A DNA stretch of 64,000 bases from Paractinoplanes tereljensis (GTDB taxonomy: Bacteria > Actinomycetota > Actinomycetes > Mycobacteriales > Micromonosporaceae), in NCBI RefSeq assembly GCF_016862435.1, contig NZ_BOMY01000008.1:1-64000 (forward strand), in the 5' to 3' direction. The notes under the pieces were generated by a model. It saw nothing but the letters and a program-made list of their open reading frames with translations. It ran no database searches and had not been told where the DNA came from. Shown here in pieces: positions 7,939 through 16,894 of this stretch; position 1 is the stretch's first letter; each line of letters starts with the position of its first letter. A program made the position numbers and the translations under genes.

Positions 7939-8625
7939 ATGGATCTCGAACCGTTCGCCGCCGGGCGTGAGGCGGACGTCTTTGCGCTGGATGGCGGGCG
8001 CGTTCTGCGGCGTTACCGCACCGGGATGGACGTGCGGCGCGAGGCGGAGGTCATGGCCTATGTCGGCGGGCTCGGCTATCCGGTGCCCGAGGTCTATGCC
8101 GCCGACGGCACCGACCTGGTCATGGAACGGCTGGACGGCCCGACGCTGGCCGAGGCGGCACTGATCGGCGAGCTGTCCATTCCGGACGGGGTCGCCATCC
8201 TGGCCGACCTGCTCCGCCGCCTGCACGAGCTGCCAGCTCGCGGCAGCGGCGGCGGCGGCAGCGGCAGCGGCAGCGGCAGCGGCAGCGGGGACACGATCGT
8301 TCATCTCGATCTGCATCCGGAGAACGTGCTGCTGACTCGGCGCGGGCCGGTGGTGATCGACTGGTGCAACGCCGGCGACGGGGTGGGAGACCTTGATACG
8401 GCGCTGAGCGCACTCATTCTTGCCCAGGTGGCGATCGGGTCGATCGAGCATTCGCTCGGCGCAGCGGCCGGGACGATGGTGGACCTCTTCCTGGAGCTGG
8501 CGCCGGGAGATCCCATTCGGCTGCTCGACGAGGCGGCGGCCTTCCGGCGGCAGCAGCTCACGATGTCGCCGGACGAACTCGCGATGATCGATACGGCGGT
8601 AGCTCGGGTGCGCGCCGCCGCCTAG
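7939..8625 (+). CDS. Aminoglycoside phosphotransferase (APH)-family kinase
   Basis: The roughly 228-residue protein has the APH/choline-kinase fold: an N-lobe with a conserved acidic residue (REAEVMAYVGGLGYPVPEVY), the hinge (LVMERLDGPTL), the catalytic loop HLDLHPENVL with base Asp and Asn, and the metal-binding Asp in VVIDWCNAG. It would phosphorylate a small molecule; antibiotic resistance is possible but unproven, since most chromosomal family members are not resistance enzymes. A 16-residue Gly-Ser run is inserted just before the catalytic loop. GTG 7936 directly before ATG 7939 is an alternative start. Confidence 0.85.
   Translation: MDLEPFAAGREADVFALDGGRVLRRYRTGMDVRREAEVMAYVGGLGYPVPEVYAADGTDLVMERLDGPTLAEAALIGELSIPDGVAILADLLRRLHELPARGSGGGGSGSGSGSGSGDTIVHLDLHPENVLLTRRGPVVIDWCNAGDGVGDLDTALSALILAQVAIGSIEHSLGAAAGTMVDLFLELAPGDPIRLLDEAAAFRRQQLTMSPDELAMIDTAVARVRAAA
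8242..8289 (+). repeat. In-frame GGCAGC microsatellite inside the APH gene
   Basis: Sixteen codons, almost all GGC or AGC, encode an alternating Gly-Ser linker. The hexamer GGCAGC repeats without interruption at 8260-8286. The run lies between the last N-lobe helix and the catalytic loop. Confidence 0.9.
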
Positions 8626-8635
8626 CCGGGCCGGC

Positions 8636-8780
8636 GCCGCGCTGGGCAGGGTTAGGCCAGGCCGGGGCGGGCTGCGCCAAGCCGGAGGGCTGAGCCGCGC
8701 TGGGCAGGGGTTGGGCCAGGCCGGGAACGGCTGCGCCAAGCCGGAGGGCTGGCCGCGCTGGGACAGGCCGGGGCTAGGCC
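8636..8780. repeat. 58-bp direct repeat, two and a half copies, intergenic
   Basis: Units start at 8636, 8694 and 8752, each with GCCGCGCTGGGCAGG or a close variant, followed in the first two by GCTGCGCCAAGCCGGAGGGCT. The third copy is cut short. The array fills the gap between the APH gene (stop 8625) and the DUF2568 gene (start about 8825). A frame stays open through it, but nothing else supports coding. Confidence 0.85.
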
Positions 8781-8824
8781 AGTCGTGCCGGGGCCGGGTT
8801 GGCTGGGTGATTTGGCTGCTGAGG

Positions 8825-9187
8825 ATGGGGTGGGTTGTGCGGTGGTTCAACCTTGGGCTGCGGTTTGTGCTGGAGCTCTGCGCGTTTGCTGCGCTCGCCT
8901 ATGGCGGGTGGCACGTGCCCGGGCCCATCTGGGTGCGGATTCTGGCGGCCGTAGCGCTGCCGGTAGCCGGCGCGGTGGTTTGGGCTCGTTGGGTTGCGCC
9001 CAAGGCTAGTCATCCAATTTCGGATCCGCTGCGACTTGTCCCGGAATGGGTGGTCTTCGGTGGGGCCGCCGTCGCGCTCCTGGTCACCGGGCATTTTGTT
9101 CTTGCGGGAGCGCTCGCGCTGCTCGCGGCCGGCAACCGGTGGGCCCTGCACGCGCTGCGAACCGACACCGGCGGCAGGAACCGCTGA
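8825..9187 (+). CDS. DUF2568 (YrdB-like) small membrane protein
   Basis: The 120-residue protein has four predicted membrane helices and the family opening NLGLRFVLELCAFAALAYGG, with the motif WARWVAPKA in the middle. The family has no established function. ATG 8825 is chosen because family-like sequence begins a few residues later; GTG 8837 is possible. The open frame that reaches back to 8711 is made of the 58-bp repeat and is not convincing protein. The gene converges on sigB. Confidence 0.8.
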   Translation: MGWVVRWFNLGLRFVLELCAFAALAYGGWHVPGPIWVRILAAVALPVAGAVVWARWVAPKASHPISDPLRLVPEWVVFGGAAVALLVTGHFVLAGALALLAAGNRWALHALRTDTGGRNR

Positions 9188-9205
9188 ATACGCCGGGAAA
9201 GCGAT

Positions 9206-9235
9206 CGCCCGGCGGGTGGGAGGCGCCGCCGGGCG
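9206..9235. terminator. Hairpin between convergent DUF2568 and sigB genes
   Basis: CGCCCGGCGG (9206-9215) and CCGCCGGGCG (9226-9235) form a perfect 10-bp stem with a 10-base loop. There is no T-run, as is common for actinobacterial terminators. Its place between two convergent stops fits a bidirectional terminator. Confidence 0.5.
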
Positions 9236-9255
9236 AATCGTTGGTTTCGAGAGGG

Positions 9256-10236
9256 TCAGCCGGCGTACGCCTCCAGGCGGGACGCGCGCTCGGGGTCGCG
9301 GAGCTTGAGCATCGTTACCTTCTCGATCTGGCGGATGCGCTCTCGGCTCAGGCCGAACTCGCGGCCCACCTCGTCGAGGGTGCGCTGGCGGCCGTCGTCC
9401 AGGCCGAAGCGGAGCCGGATCACCGCGGACTCGCGCTCCGACAGCGTCGCCAGGACGATTTCCACCTCGTTGCGCAGTTCGCCCTGGCCCACGGTGGCGC
9501 CGGGGTTGTTGGAGTCGACGGCCGCGACGAAGTCGCCCAGGGCGCTCTCGCCGTCCTCGCCGACCGCCTGGTCGAGGCTTACCGGCTCGCGGTCGTAGGA
9601 GATCAGCTCGATCACCTGGAACTCGGGGACGTCCATGGCCTTGGCGATCTCGCTGATGCTGGGCTCGCGGCCGAGCGTCGCGGCCAGGTCGCGGCGGGCG
9701 CGGACCATGCGGTTGACCTGCTCGACCATGTGCACCGGGATACGGATGGTGCGGGCCTGGTCGGCCATGGCCCGGGTGATGGCCTGGCGGATCCACCACG
9801 TCGCGTACGTGGAGAACTTGTAGCCCTTGGTGTAGTCGAACTTCTCGACCGCGCGGATCAGGCCAAGGTTGCCCTCTTGGATGAGGTCGAGGAAGGCCAT
9901 GCCACGGCCGGTGTAGCGCTTCGCGATGCTGACCACCAGGCGGAGGTTGGCCTCCAGCAGGTGGTTCTTGGCGGCCTTGCCCTCGGCAATGATGATCGTG
10001 AGGAGCCGCACGAGGTCGCCGTTCGCTCCGGGGAGTTTCTCCTCGGCGTACAGGCCGGCTTCGATGCGCTTGGAGAGCTGGACCTCCTCGACGGCGGTCA
10101 GGAGGCGGGTGCGACCGATGCCGTTCAGATAGGCCCGGACCAGGTCGGCGGAAACCCCACGCTCGTCCGTCGCGTCCAGGTCGGTCAGGAGCTCGACACC
10201 ATCCGTCATGCTGGTGTCGTCCGACGTCTTCATCAT
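9256..10236 (-). CDS. sigB: RNA polymerase sigma factor SigB (group 2 sigma-70)
   Basis: The 326-residue protein has regions 1.2, 2, 3 and 4 of a sigma-70 factor without the long N-terminal extension of the housekeeping factor. Region 2 is unmistakable ([44 protein letters not shown]), and region 4 carries the -35-binding helix-turn-helix ([19 protein letters not shown]). It directs RNA polymerase to stress or stationary-phase promoters. ATG 10236 has AAGGTGG eight bases upstream. Nearness to ideR (15530) matches the sigB-ideR/dtxR linkage of mycobacteria and corynebacteria and supports the name over HrdB-like alternatives. Confidence 0.93.
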   Translation of the reverse strand: MMKTSDDTSMTDGVELLTDLDATDERGVSADLVRAYLNGIGRTRLLTAVEEVQLSKRIEAGLYAEEKLPGANGDLVRLLTIIIAEGKAAKNHLLEANLRLVVSIAKRYTGRGMAFLDLIQEGNLGLIRAVEKFDYTKGYKFSTYATWWIRQAITRAMADQARTIRIPVHMVEQVNRMVRARRDLAATLGREPSISEIAKAMDVPEFQVIELISYDREPVSLDQAVGEDGESALGDFVAAVDSNNPGATVGQGELRNEVEIVLATLSERESAVIRLRFGLDDGRQRTLDEVGREFGLSRERIRQIEKVTMLKLRDPERASRLEAYAG

Positions 10237-10481
10237 CTGCAGGACCACCTTTCAGTCCCCTCCCCGCTGATAACCGTCTCGTGCGTTCCCAGCCGCATTC
10301 GTGCCGGTGATCGATAGCTTGGCCCGGGACGCGTTAAGCGGAGGTGAGGCAAGCGTCCAGGTGGCATGAATCAGGGAGAACCCTGACGTCGCCAAGCCGA
10401 CAGGTGGCCGAAATGCCGGTTCTGGGATCTTGTCGAGCGCCGATAGTGTCTTTGAAACGCTCCCGAGGAGGATTTGGTTCG

Positions 10482-11270
10482 ATGGTCTTCAAGCGAATGA
10501 TGCAGGCGCTCGGTGTGGGCGGCCCGTCCGTCGAGACAGTGCTGGCCAACGCCAACTGCCGGCCCGGCGGGTTCCTCGAGGGGCAGGTGCACGTTCAGGG
10601 CGGGGACCACGCGGTCGACGTGGAATACCTGGCGGTCGGCCTGATCACCCGGGTCGAGGTGGAGAGCGGCGACAGCGAGTACAACACCGATCAGGAGTTC
10701 CACCGGCAGCGGCTGACCGGCTCGTTCCGGCTGGAGCCGGGGGCCCGGCACGACGTGCCGTTCCGGTTCGACGTGCCCTGGGAGACGCCGATCACCGAGG
10801 TGTACGGGCAGCACCTGCACGGCATGACGATGGGCCTGTCCACCGAGCTCGAGGTGGCCCGCGCGGTCGACAAGTCGGACCTGGACGCGGTGGCCGTGCA
10901 CCCGTTGCCGGCCCAGGAGCGGCTGCTCGACGCGCTGCTGCGGCTCGGGTTCCGGTTCAGCCGGGCGGATGTCGAGCGCGGCCGGGTCTACGGGGTGGAG
11001 CAGCAACTGCCGTTCTACCAGGAGATCGAGTTCTACCCGCCGTCGGCGTACGCGAGCGGCATCAACCAGCTGGAGCTGACCTTCATCGCCACGCCACGTC
11101 ACCTCCAGGTGGTGCTGGAGATCGACAAGCGGGGTGGCTTCCTCTCCGAGGGGCACGACGCGTTCGGCCGGTTCGACGTCGACTACGCGTCCGTCGACCA
11201 GGTCGACTGGGCCGGTCAGCTGGACAACTGGCTGCGTCAGTCGGCCCAGCGCCGCGGATTGTTTTTCTAG
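10482..11270 (+). CDS. Spo0M-family sporulation control protein (short form)
   Basis: The 262-residue protein has the arrestin-like beta-sandwich of the Spo0M family, opening [20 protein letters not shown], with the conserved stretches [20 protein letters not shown] and [14 protein letters not shown]. In Bacillus, Spo0M influences sporulation and cell division; the actinobacterial role is not settled. GGAGGA lies nine bases before ATG 10482. It is divergent from sigB across a 245-base gap, which suggests a shared stress or developmental promoter region. A longer paralogue with the same opening lies at 62439-63443. Confidence 0.9.
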   Translation: MVFKRMMQALGVGGPSVETVLANANCRPGGFLEGQVHVQGGDHAVDVEYLAVGLITRVEVESGDSEYNTDQEFHRQRLTGSFRLEPGARHDVPFRFDVPWETPITEVYGQHLHGMTMGLSTELEVARAVDKSDLDAVAVHPLPAQERLLDALLRLGFRFSRADVERGRVYGVEQQLPFYQEIEFYPPSAYASGINQLELTFIATPRHLQVVLEIDKRGGFLSEGHDAFGRFDVDYASVDQVDWAGQLDNWLRQSAQRRGLFF

Positions 11271-11689
11271 AGCTCCAAAAGAAGCGTCCGCGGGCCTACG
11301 TTGACGCTCTCGACCAGCATGTGCGCCTGGAAGCGCCCGGTGGAAACCGCGGCGCCCCGGGCGCGCAGTGCTTCGACGAACGCGGTGACCAGCGGCTCGG
11401 CGACCGGCGCGGGGGCGGCCGCACTCCAGGTGGGGCGGCGGCCCTTGCGGGCGTCGCCGTAAAGGGTGAACTGGCTGACCACGAGCAGCGGGGCACCCAG
11501 GTCGGAAGCCGACTTCTCGTCGTCGAGGATGCGCACCTCGAACACCTTGCGAGCGAGCTCACCGGCAATAGCCGGGGTGTCGTCGTGGGTGACGCCGAGC
11601 AGGACGAGCAGGCCGTCCTCGATCTTGCCGATGACCTCGTCGTCGACGGTCACGCTGGCCCGGCTGACGGTCTGCACCAATGCACGCAC
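11267..11689 (-). CDS. dtd: D-aminoacyl-tRNA deacylase
   Basis: The 140-residue protein matches the usual Dtd length. It has the two signature motifs of the dimer active site: [15 protein letters not shown] and the NVGPRT form of the GP motif near the C-terminus (ESVNVGPRT). The enzyme removes D-amino acids (and glycine mischarged on tRNA-Ala) from tRNA in the cytoplasm. Its stop codon overlaps the stop of the convergent Spo0M-like gene by three bases. The gene is followed by the unrelated Pat-like gene upstream with 13 bases between, so it may belong to the same transcript as pat and acuC. Confidence 0.96.
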   Translation of the reverse strand: MRALVQTVSRASVTVDDEVIGKIEDGLLVLLGVTHDDTPAIAGELARKVFEVRILDDEKSASDLGAPLLVVSQFTLYGDARKGRRPTWSAAAPAPVAEPLVTAFVEALRARGAAVSTGRFQAHMLVESVNVGPRTLLLEL

Positions 11690-11702
11690 GAGACAGACCC
11701 TC

Positions 11703-14249
11703 TCACGGGTTGCGCAGCCGGCGCGGGCCGGTGTCGGGACGCAACGCCGGCGTGCCGATCTCGGTCGCGGCGTGCAGCACCGAGATGCCGTCGGGGCGGG
11801 CCAGCACCGGGTTGAGCATGAGCGATCGCAGGCGGGGGTGGTCGTCGGCGAGCCGGCCGACCCGCAGGAGCAGGTCGATCAGGGCGGCCCGGTCGACGGG
11901 GGCGGAGCCGCGGTAGCCGTGCAGCAGCGGCGCCGCCCGGGGTTCGTCGACCAGGGCCTCGGCGGCCCGGTCGGTGAGCGGGGCGGCGCGCCAGGCGAGG
12001 TCGCCGAGCAGTTCGCTGGCCACCCCGCCGAGCCCGAAGCCGACGACCGGCCCGAAGGCGGGGTCTTCGACGACCTCGACGGTGCAGGCGACGCCGGGCG
12101 CGACCATGGTCTGCACCAGGACATCCGGCCCGAAATTTCGCGACAAATCCTCATAAGCCGCAGCCACGTCATCCTCATCAGCCAACGCCAACCGCACCGC
12201 GCCCAGGTCGATGCGGTGCCGCAGCGCACCTCCAGCCGCCTTCAACGCAACGGGGTAGCCAAGCGCGGAAGCTGCCGACAAAGCGGACGGAAGTGACGTG
12301 CACAAGGTCGACGGGACGACCGAGATGCCGTAAGCCGCGAGCAGCGAGGCCGGCGGCCCGGACACATCGACGGCCAACGGGTCCACATCGGGCAAAGATG
12401 GCAAAATCCCCGGGGGTCGACGGAGCCAGTCCGCATAGGTGGCGACCCGGGCCAGCGCCCGCACCGCCTCCTCGACCGACGGATAGGACGGCACCCGGGA
12501 CGAGAGATTGCCCAGCAGGAAGGTCGCCACGGTGGGCTTCTCGCCGGCCAGGGCGACGCTGGCGAGCGCGGCCGCGAAGTCGCCGTCCTCGTCCGGCAGC
12601 TGACCGGGCAGCGGCGGCGCGAAGACCACCACCAGGGCGTCGGCCCGATCGTCGACGGCCGCGTCGGCCAGGGCGTCGGCGAAATCGTGCGCGCCGGCCT
12701 CGGGGCTGATGTCGTGCGGGTAGCCCTCGGCCACGGTCAGGCCGTTACTCCGGCAGGCGGCCACCGCCAACTCCGACAACGCCGACGAATTGCCGACCAC
12801 CGCTACCCGGCGGCCGCTCGGCAGCGGCTGGTGGGCCAGCACCAGGCCGACGTCGAACAGCTCCTGCACGGTGTCGACCCGGATGACCCCGGAGCGGGCG
12901 AACAGGGCGGTGACCGCGTGCGCGTCCGGCCCGGGCAGGTCCCCGGACAGGCCGGGCGGCCGGGTGGCCGAGGCGACCGCCACCACCGGCTTGACCCGGG
13001 ACATCCGCCGGGCCAGCCGGGCGAACTTGCGCGGGTTGCCGAAGGTCTCCAGATAGAGCAGGACGACGTCGGTGCCCGGGTCGTCCTGCCAGTACTGCAG
13101 GAGGTCGTTGCCGGACACGTCGGCCCGGTTGCCGGCCGACACGAAGCTGGACAGCCCGAGCCCGCGCCGATCGGCCTCGGCCAGCAGGGCCACCCCGAGC
13201 GCACCGCTCTGACTGAAGAAGCCGACCCGCCCCGGAGTGGGGAGCCGGGGTGCGAGCGTGGCGTTCAGCCGTACGGTCGGATTGGTGTTGGCGATCCCCA
13301 TGCTGTTGGGGCCCACCACGCGCAACCCCGCGCCGTGCGCGCTCTCCACCAGGCGCCGCTGCGCGGCGGCGCCGGCCGCACCGGCCTCGGCAAACCCGGC
13401 CGAAACCACCACCACGCCGCCGGCGCCGCTCGCGGCGGCGTCCGCCACCGCGACCGGGACGCTGCGCGGTGGCACCGCGATCAGCGCGAGGTCGACCTCG
13501 ATGCCGGCGTCGGCGGCCGATTTGTAGGCCGGCAGGCCGGCCACCCGTTTGGCCCGCGGGTTCACCGCGATGATCGTCCCGGTGTATCCGCCGTCGCGCA
13601 GATGGCCGAGCATCGCGGCGCCGATGCCCTGACCGCTGGCGCTGGCGCCGTAGACGGCTACCGCCCGGGGTGCCAGGAGCCGGGCGATCGACCTGGCCTC
13701 GGTGCGGTGCTCCCGCGACTCTTGCACCTCGCGGGATTTCTCGGTGGGCGCGATCGGGAACTCCAGATGCACCACGCCGTCGGCGTACTTGCGCTGCACC
13801 TGGTAGCCGAAGTCGCTGAAGACACGCAGCATGCCGCCGTTCTCCGGGAGCACCTCGGCGACAAACCGGGTGATGCCGTTCTGCCGGGCCGCGTCGGCGA
13901 GGTGTTCCAGCAGCACCGACCCGATGCCGCGGCCCTGGTGGGCGTCCTCCACCACGAACGCGACCTCGGCCTCGGCCGCCTCGGCGCCCAGTCGTTCGTA
14001 TCGGCCGACCGCGGTGATCTGCGGACCGCTGACGATGACGAACGCCTCCCGGTCGTGGTGGTCGACGTTGACGAAGCGCTTCAGGTCGCGTTCCGGGATG
14101 CGCGGGTACGGCGAGAAGTAGCGCAGGTAGCGGGTGCGGTCGCTCATCCGGGAGTGCAGCTCCACGATGGCGGGTGCGTCCTCGGGCTGGATCGGCCGCA
14201 GGTGGACGGCGGTGCCGTCGGAGAGCAGAACGTCCGCGCTCTTCGCCAC
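11703..14249 (-). CDS. Pat-like protein: N-terminal GNAT acetyltransferase fused to NDP-forming acyl-CoA synthetase-like domains
   Basis: The 848-residue protein starts with a GNAT domain (about 10-165; acetyl-CoA loop [10 protein letters not shown]), then a CoA-binding domain (about 185-300; [12 protein letters not shown]), a succinyl-CoA ligase-like domain ([23 protein letters not shown]) and a C-terminal ATP-grasp region. GNAT first is the arrangement described for the Streptomyces PatA type, opposite to Salmonella Pat. Such proteins acetylate lysines, classically of acyl-CoA synthetases. GTG 14249 has AGGAG upstream. acuC ends 10 bases before it, so a lysine acetyltransferase and a deacetylase are probably made from one message. 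Confidence 0.9.
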   Translation of the reverse strand: MAKSADVLLSDGTAVHLRPIQPEDAPAIVELHSRMSDRTRYLRYFSPYPRIPERDLKRFVNVDHHDREAFVIVSGPQITAVGRYERLGAEAAEAEVAFVVEDAHQGRGIGSVLLEHLADAARQNGITRFVAEVLPENGGMLRVFSDFGYQVQRKYADGVVHLEFPIAPTEKSREVQESREHRTEARSIARLLAPRAVAVYGASASGQGIGAAMLGHLRDGGYTGTIIAVNPRAKRVAGLPAYKSAADAGIEVDLALIAVPPRSVPVAVADAAASGAGGVVVVSAGFAEAGAAGAAAQRRLVESAHGAGLRVVGPNSMGIANTNPTVRLNATLAPRLPTPGRVGFFSQSGALGVALLAEADRRGLGLSSFVSAGNRADVSGNDLLQYWQDDPGTDVVLLYLETFGNPRKFARLARRMSRVKPVVAVASATRPPGLSGDLPGPDAHAVTALFARSGVIRVDTVQELFDVGLVLAHQPLPSGRRVAVVGNSSALSELAVAACRSNGLTVAEGYPHDISPEAGAHDFADALADAAVDDRADALVVVFAPPLPGQLPDEDGDFAAALASVALAGEKPTVATFLLGNLSSRVPSYPSVEEAVRALARVATYADWLRRPPGILPSLPDVDPLAVDVSGPPASLLAAYGISVVPSTLCTSLPSALSAASALGYPVALKAAGGALRHRIDLGAVRLALADEDDVAAAYEDLSRNFGPDVLVQTMVAPGVACTVEVVEDPAFGPVVGFGLGGVASELLGDLAWRAAPLTDRAAEALVDEPRAAPLLHGYRGSAPVDRAALIDLLLRVGRLADDHPRLRSLMLNPVLARPDGISVLHAATEIGTPALRPDTGPRRLRNP

Positions 14250-14259
14250 GTCAGGCTCC

Positions 14260-15453
14260 TCAGTCCCGGGGGTCGTGCGGGTCTAGGCCGTGCAGCGGGA
14301 ACACGGCCATCCGGGTGGCGAGGATGGCCTTGTCGACCGCGTCGGGCGTGGTGCCGGGCTGCCAGGCCTCGACGACCGGCTCGGTGCCGTCGGTCATGAC
14401 CGTGGGCACGACGCTGCGGGGGCAACGCTCGGCGGCAAACGTGCGCCACGCCGGAGGGACCGCGACAGAAGGATCAAGCGGTGCACCGGTGGCCACCGCA
14501 AGCAGGTGGGTCCAAGCGCGGGGCACCACCTCGACCAGGGCGTATCCACCGCCGCCCATAGCGACCCAGCGGCCGTCGCAGAGTTCGTCGGCCAGCGCAC
14601 GCATCGCGATGTAGGCGGCCCGCTGGCCGTCGACCGACAGGCTCAGGTCGGCCAGCGGGTCGAGCCGGTGGGCGTCGGCGCCGCACTGGCTGAAGATGAT
14701 CTCCGGGCCGAACGCGCGCAGCACCGACGGGACGACCGCGTGGAAGGCGCGCAGCCAGGCGGCGTCGGAGGTGCCGGGCGGCAGCGGCACGTTGACCGCG
14801 GTGCCGGCCGCGTCGCGCCCGCCGGTCTCGTCGGCGAAGCCGGTGCCGGGGAACAGCGCGAGCGGTGTCTCGTGCAGACTGATCGTGAGCACCCGGGGGT
14901 CGTCGTAGAAGGCGGCCTGGACACCGTCGCCGTGGTGCACGTCGACATCCACATAGGCCACCCGCTGAGCGCCCTGGTCGAGAAGCCGGGCGATCGCGAC
15001 GGCCGGATCGTTGTACACACAGAAGCCGGCAGCCCGGGAGGCCATCGCGTGGTGCAGACCGCCGGACACGTTCACGGCTCGGGTAGCCGTACCGTGCCAG
15101 ACGGCCTCGGCCGCCGCGATGCTGGCGCCGCAGATCCGGGCCGATGCCTCGTGCATCCCGTCGAAGACGGGGTTGTCCTCGGTGTTCAGACCCCAGCCCC
15201 GGAAGAACGGGTCGCTGGGCGCCAACCGGACGGCGTCGAGGTAGTCGGGGCGGTGGATGCGGGTGAGGTCGGCCTCGTCGGCCGGCCGAGGTGTGATCAT
15301 TTCCACCCCCGGACGGCTGAGAACGCCGAGTTCACGAGCCAATGCCATGGTGAGCTCGACCCGCACCGGGTTGAGCGGGTGGTCACCCATGTCGTAGTCG
15401 AGCAGGGCTCGATCCCACACCACGGCGGTCGTCCGGTCTGCCATGCCCGCCAT
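14260..15453 (-). CDS. acuC: AcuC-type class I-like deacetylase
   Basis: The 397-residue protein is a histone-deacetylase-fold enzyme. The His pair (GGLHHAMASRAAGFCVYND), the zinc-binding DVDVHHGDGVQ and the later zinc Asp region (SQCGADAHRLDPL) are intact, as is the Gly-rich GGGGYAL near the end. AcuC in Bacillus deacetylates and reactivates acetyl-CoA synthetase. Lying directly upstream of the Pat-like gene in one unit, it probably reverses that enzyme's modifications. Two ATGs nine bases apart (15453, 15444) are both possible and neither has a strong ribosome binding site. Confidence 0.93.
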   Translation of the reverse strand: MAGMADRTTAVVWDRALLDYDMGDHPLNPVRVELTMALARELGVLSRPGVEMITPRPADEADLTRIHRPDYLDAVRLAPSDPFFRGWGLNTEDNPVFDGMHEASARICGASIAAAEAVWHGTATRAVNVSGGLHHAMASRAAGFCVYNDPAVAIARLLDQGAQRVAYVDVDVHHGDGVQAAFYDDPRVLTISLHETPLALFPGTGFADETGGRDAAGTAVNVPLPPGTSDAAWLRAFHAVVPSVLRAFGPEIIFSQCGADAHRLDPLADLSLSVDGQRAAYIAMRALADELCDGRWVAMGGGGYALVEVVPRAWTHLLAVATGAPLDPSVAVPPAWRTFAAERCPRSVVPTVMTDGTEPVVEAWQPGTTPDAVDKAILATRMAVFPLHGLDPHDPRD

Positions 15454-15529
15454 GCTGCCACGGCGCGCTCGGCCGCACCGCCGTCAAGGCCTTGTAACGA
15501 GGTAATATCGCTGCTGGGAGGGCCGCATC

Positions 15530-16210
15530 TTGAATGATCTTGTCGACACTACTGAGATGTATCTCAGGACGATCCTAGAACTCGAGGAGGAAGGCGTTCC
15601 GCCGCTGCGCGCGCGGATCGCCGAGCGCCTGCACCAGAGCGGTCCCACAGTCAGCCAGACGGTCGCACGCATGGAGCGTGACGGCCTTCTCACGGTCGAG
15701 AACGACCGTCACCTGGTGCTGACCGCGGCGGGCCGGGTGGCCGCCGTGGCGGTCATGCGTAAGCACCGGCTCGCCGAGCTGTTGCTGGTCAACGTCATCG
15801 GCCTGCCCTACGAGGAGGCCCATGAAGAGGCCTGCCGGTGGGAGCACGTCATGAGCGACTCGGTCGAGCGCAAGGTCTACGAGTTGCTCAACCGGCCGAC
15901 CCGCTCGCCGTACGGGAATCCGATTCCCGGCCTGGAGAAGCTGGGCGGGGGCGAGGAGGTCGGGGCGAACAGCACCGGCGAGCGCAACCTGGCGTTCCCC
16001 GGCCTGTCCGGCAGCGTCGTGGTCAGCCGCATCTGCGAGAGCGTGCAGACCAACGCCGACGTGCTGCGCCAGCTGCACGCGGCCGGCATCGACCCGGGCA
16101 CGACGGTGACGGTGGCGCAGGAGCGCGACGCCGTGACCATCGACCGCTCGGGCGACAAGATCCGCCTGCCGCGCGAGGTGGCGTCGCGAGTGTTCGTGGC
16201 AGCGCACTAA
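15530..16210 (+). CDS. ideR: Iron-dependent repressor IdeR/DtxR
   Basis: The 226-residue protein follows IdeR almost residue for residue at the N-terminus (MNDLVDTTEMYLRTI), with the DNA-binding helix SGPTVSQTVARMERDGLL, and metal ligands at the canonical positions: Met10, His79, Glu83, His98, Cys102, Glu105 and His106. An SH3-like domain follows. With Fe2+ it represses iron uptake genes. The start is TTG 15530: GGAGG lies eight bases upstream, and the nearby ATG at 15534 is out of frame. A TAATAT at 15503-15508 could be its -10 element. Its stop overlaps that of the convergent lipoprotein gene. Confidence 0.96.
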   Translation: MNDLVDTTEMYLRTILELEEEGVPPLRARIAERLHQSGPTVSQTVARMERDGLLTVENDRHLVLTAAGRVAAVAVMRKHRLAELLLVNVIGLPYEEAHEEACRWEHVMSDSVERKVYELLNRPTRSPYGNPIPGLEKLGGGEEVGANSTGERNLAFPGLSGSVVVSRICESVQTNADVLRQLHAAGIDPGTTVTVAQERDAVTIDRSGDKIRLPREVASRVFVAAH

Positions 16211-16761
16211 CCCGCTGTAGTGTCCATCGCTTTCGCGAGGGTAAGCAGTTTGTTGTTCATGGCCGTCACGTCAGCGGCCTTGGCGGTCTTGGCGAAGGTG
16301 AAGCGCAGCGTCTGCAGCTGCTTCGCCTCGCTGAGCCAGCCGATCTCGATGACTGGGCCGTGCTGGCCGCTCGCGGCCGTGTTCAGCCGGTAACCGGCCT
16401 TGCCCAGGCCTTTGAGCGTGGTGGCCTTCTCCGGCTTGAGGTCGGAGTTGAACAGCTTGGCGTCGGCCTGGGTGCTCTCCACCACGCTGAGCGCCAGGTC
16501 GGGGTAATCGGTGGAGATCATCTGCACCACGCAGGTGGAGGTGTCGTCGACCTGGTCGGACGCGGCGACCTCGAACTTCAGCCCGATCTTGGACTGGATG
16601 AAGGCGTAATCCCAGAGGATGCAGGCGCCGCCGGCCGAGGCGGCCGGCTGCTCGACGAAGTCCACCGGCGGCAGCGCGGCTTCGGCGGCATCGTCCTTTT
16701 TGTCACATCCGGCCAACCCCAATAGAAGCACGGCGCCGAGTATCAGCGAACGCGAACGCAC
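16207..16761 (-). CDS. Putative secreted lipoprotein of unknown function
   Basis: The 184-residue product has a short basic N-terminus, a hydrophobic core and a lipobox LAGC with the lipidated Cys at residue 19. The rest is a small soluble domain with two further Cys (ACILW and TCVVQ) that could form a disulfide, resembling the DUF3558-like actinobacterial lipoproteins in size, though I cannot confirm the family. GTG 16761 is chosen because GGGAGGAG ends four bases before it and it puts the signal peptide at the N-terminus. It converges on ideR with overlapping stop codons; a role in metal handling is only a guess. Confidence 0.8.
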   Translation of the reverse strand: MRSRSLILGAVLLLGLAGCDKKDDAAEAALPPVDFVEQPAASAGGACILWDYAFIQSKIGLKFEVAASDQVDDTSTCVVQMISTDYPDLALSVVESTQADAKLFNSDLKPEKATTLKGLGKAGYRLNTAASGQHGPVIEIGWLSEAKQLQTLRFTFAKTAKAADVTAMNNKLLTLAKAMDTTAG

Positions 16762-16894
16762 GAGGCTCCTCCCGAGGGGCTTTCGGGGCACACCGTACTT
16801 TGCCCGGCGATAACACGAAAGGCCGAGTGCGGCACCAATCGGACACCGTCCGTGACTTGACATCGCGTGTCAAGTAGCGCCAGGATCAGACCCC

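Noticed and set aside
8711..8824. Longer N-terminus of the DUF2568 protein
   Set aside because: The extension is made of the 58-bp repeat, which is clearly a DNA repeat, and family-like sequence begins after 8825.
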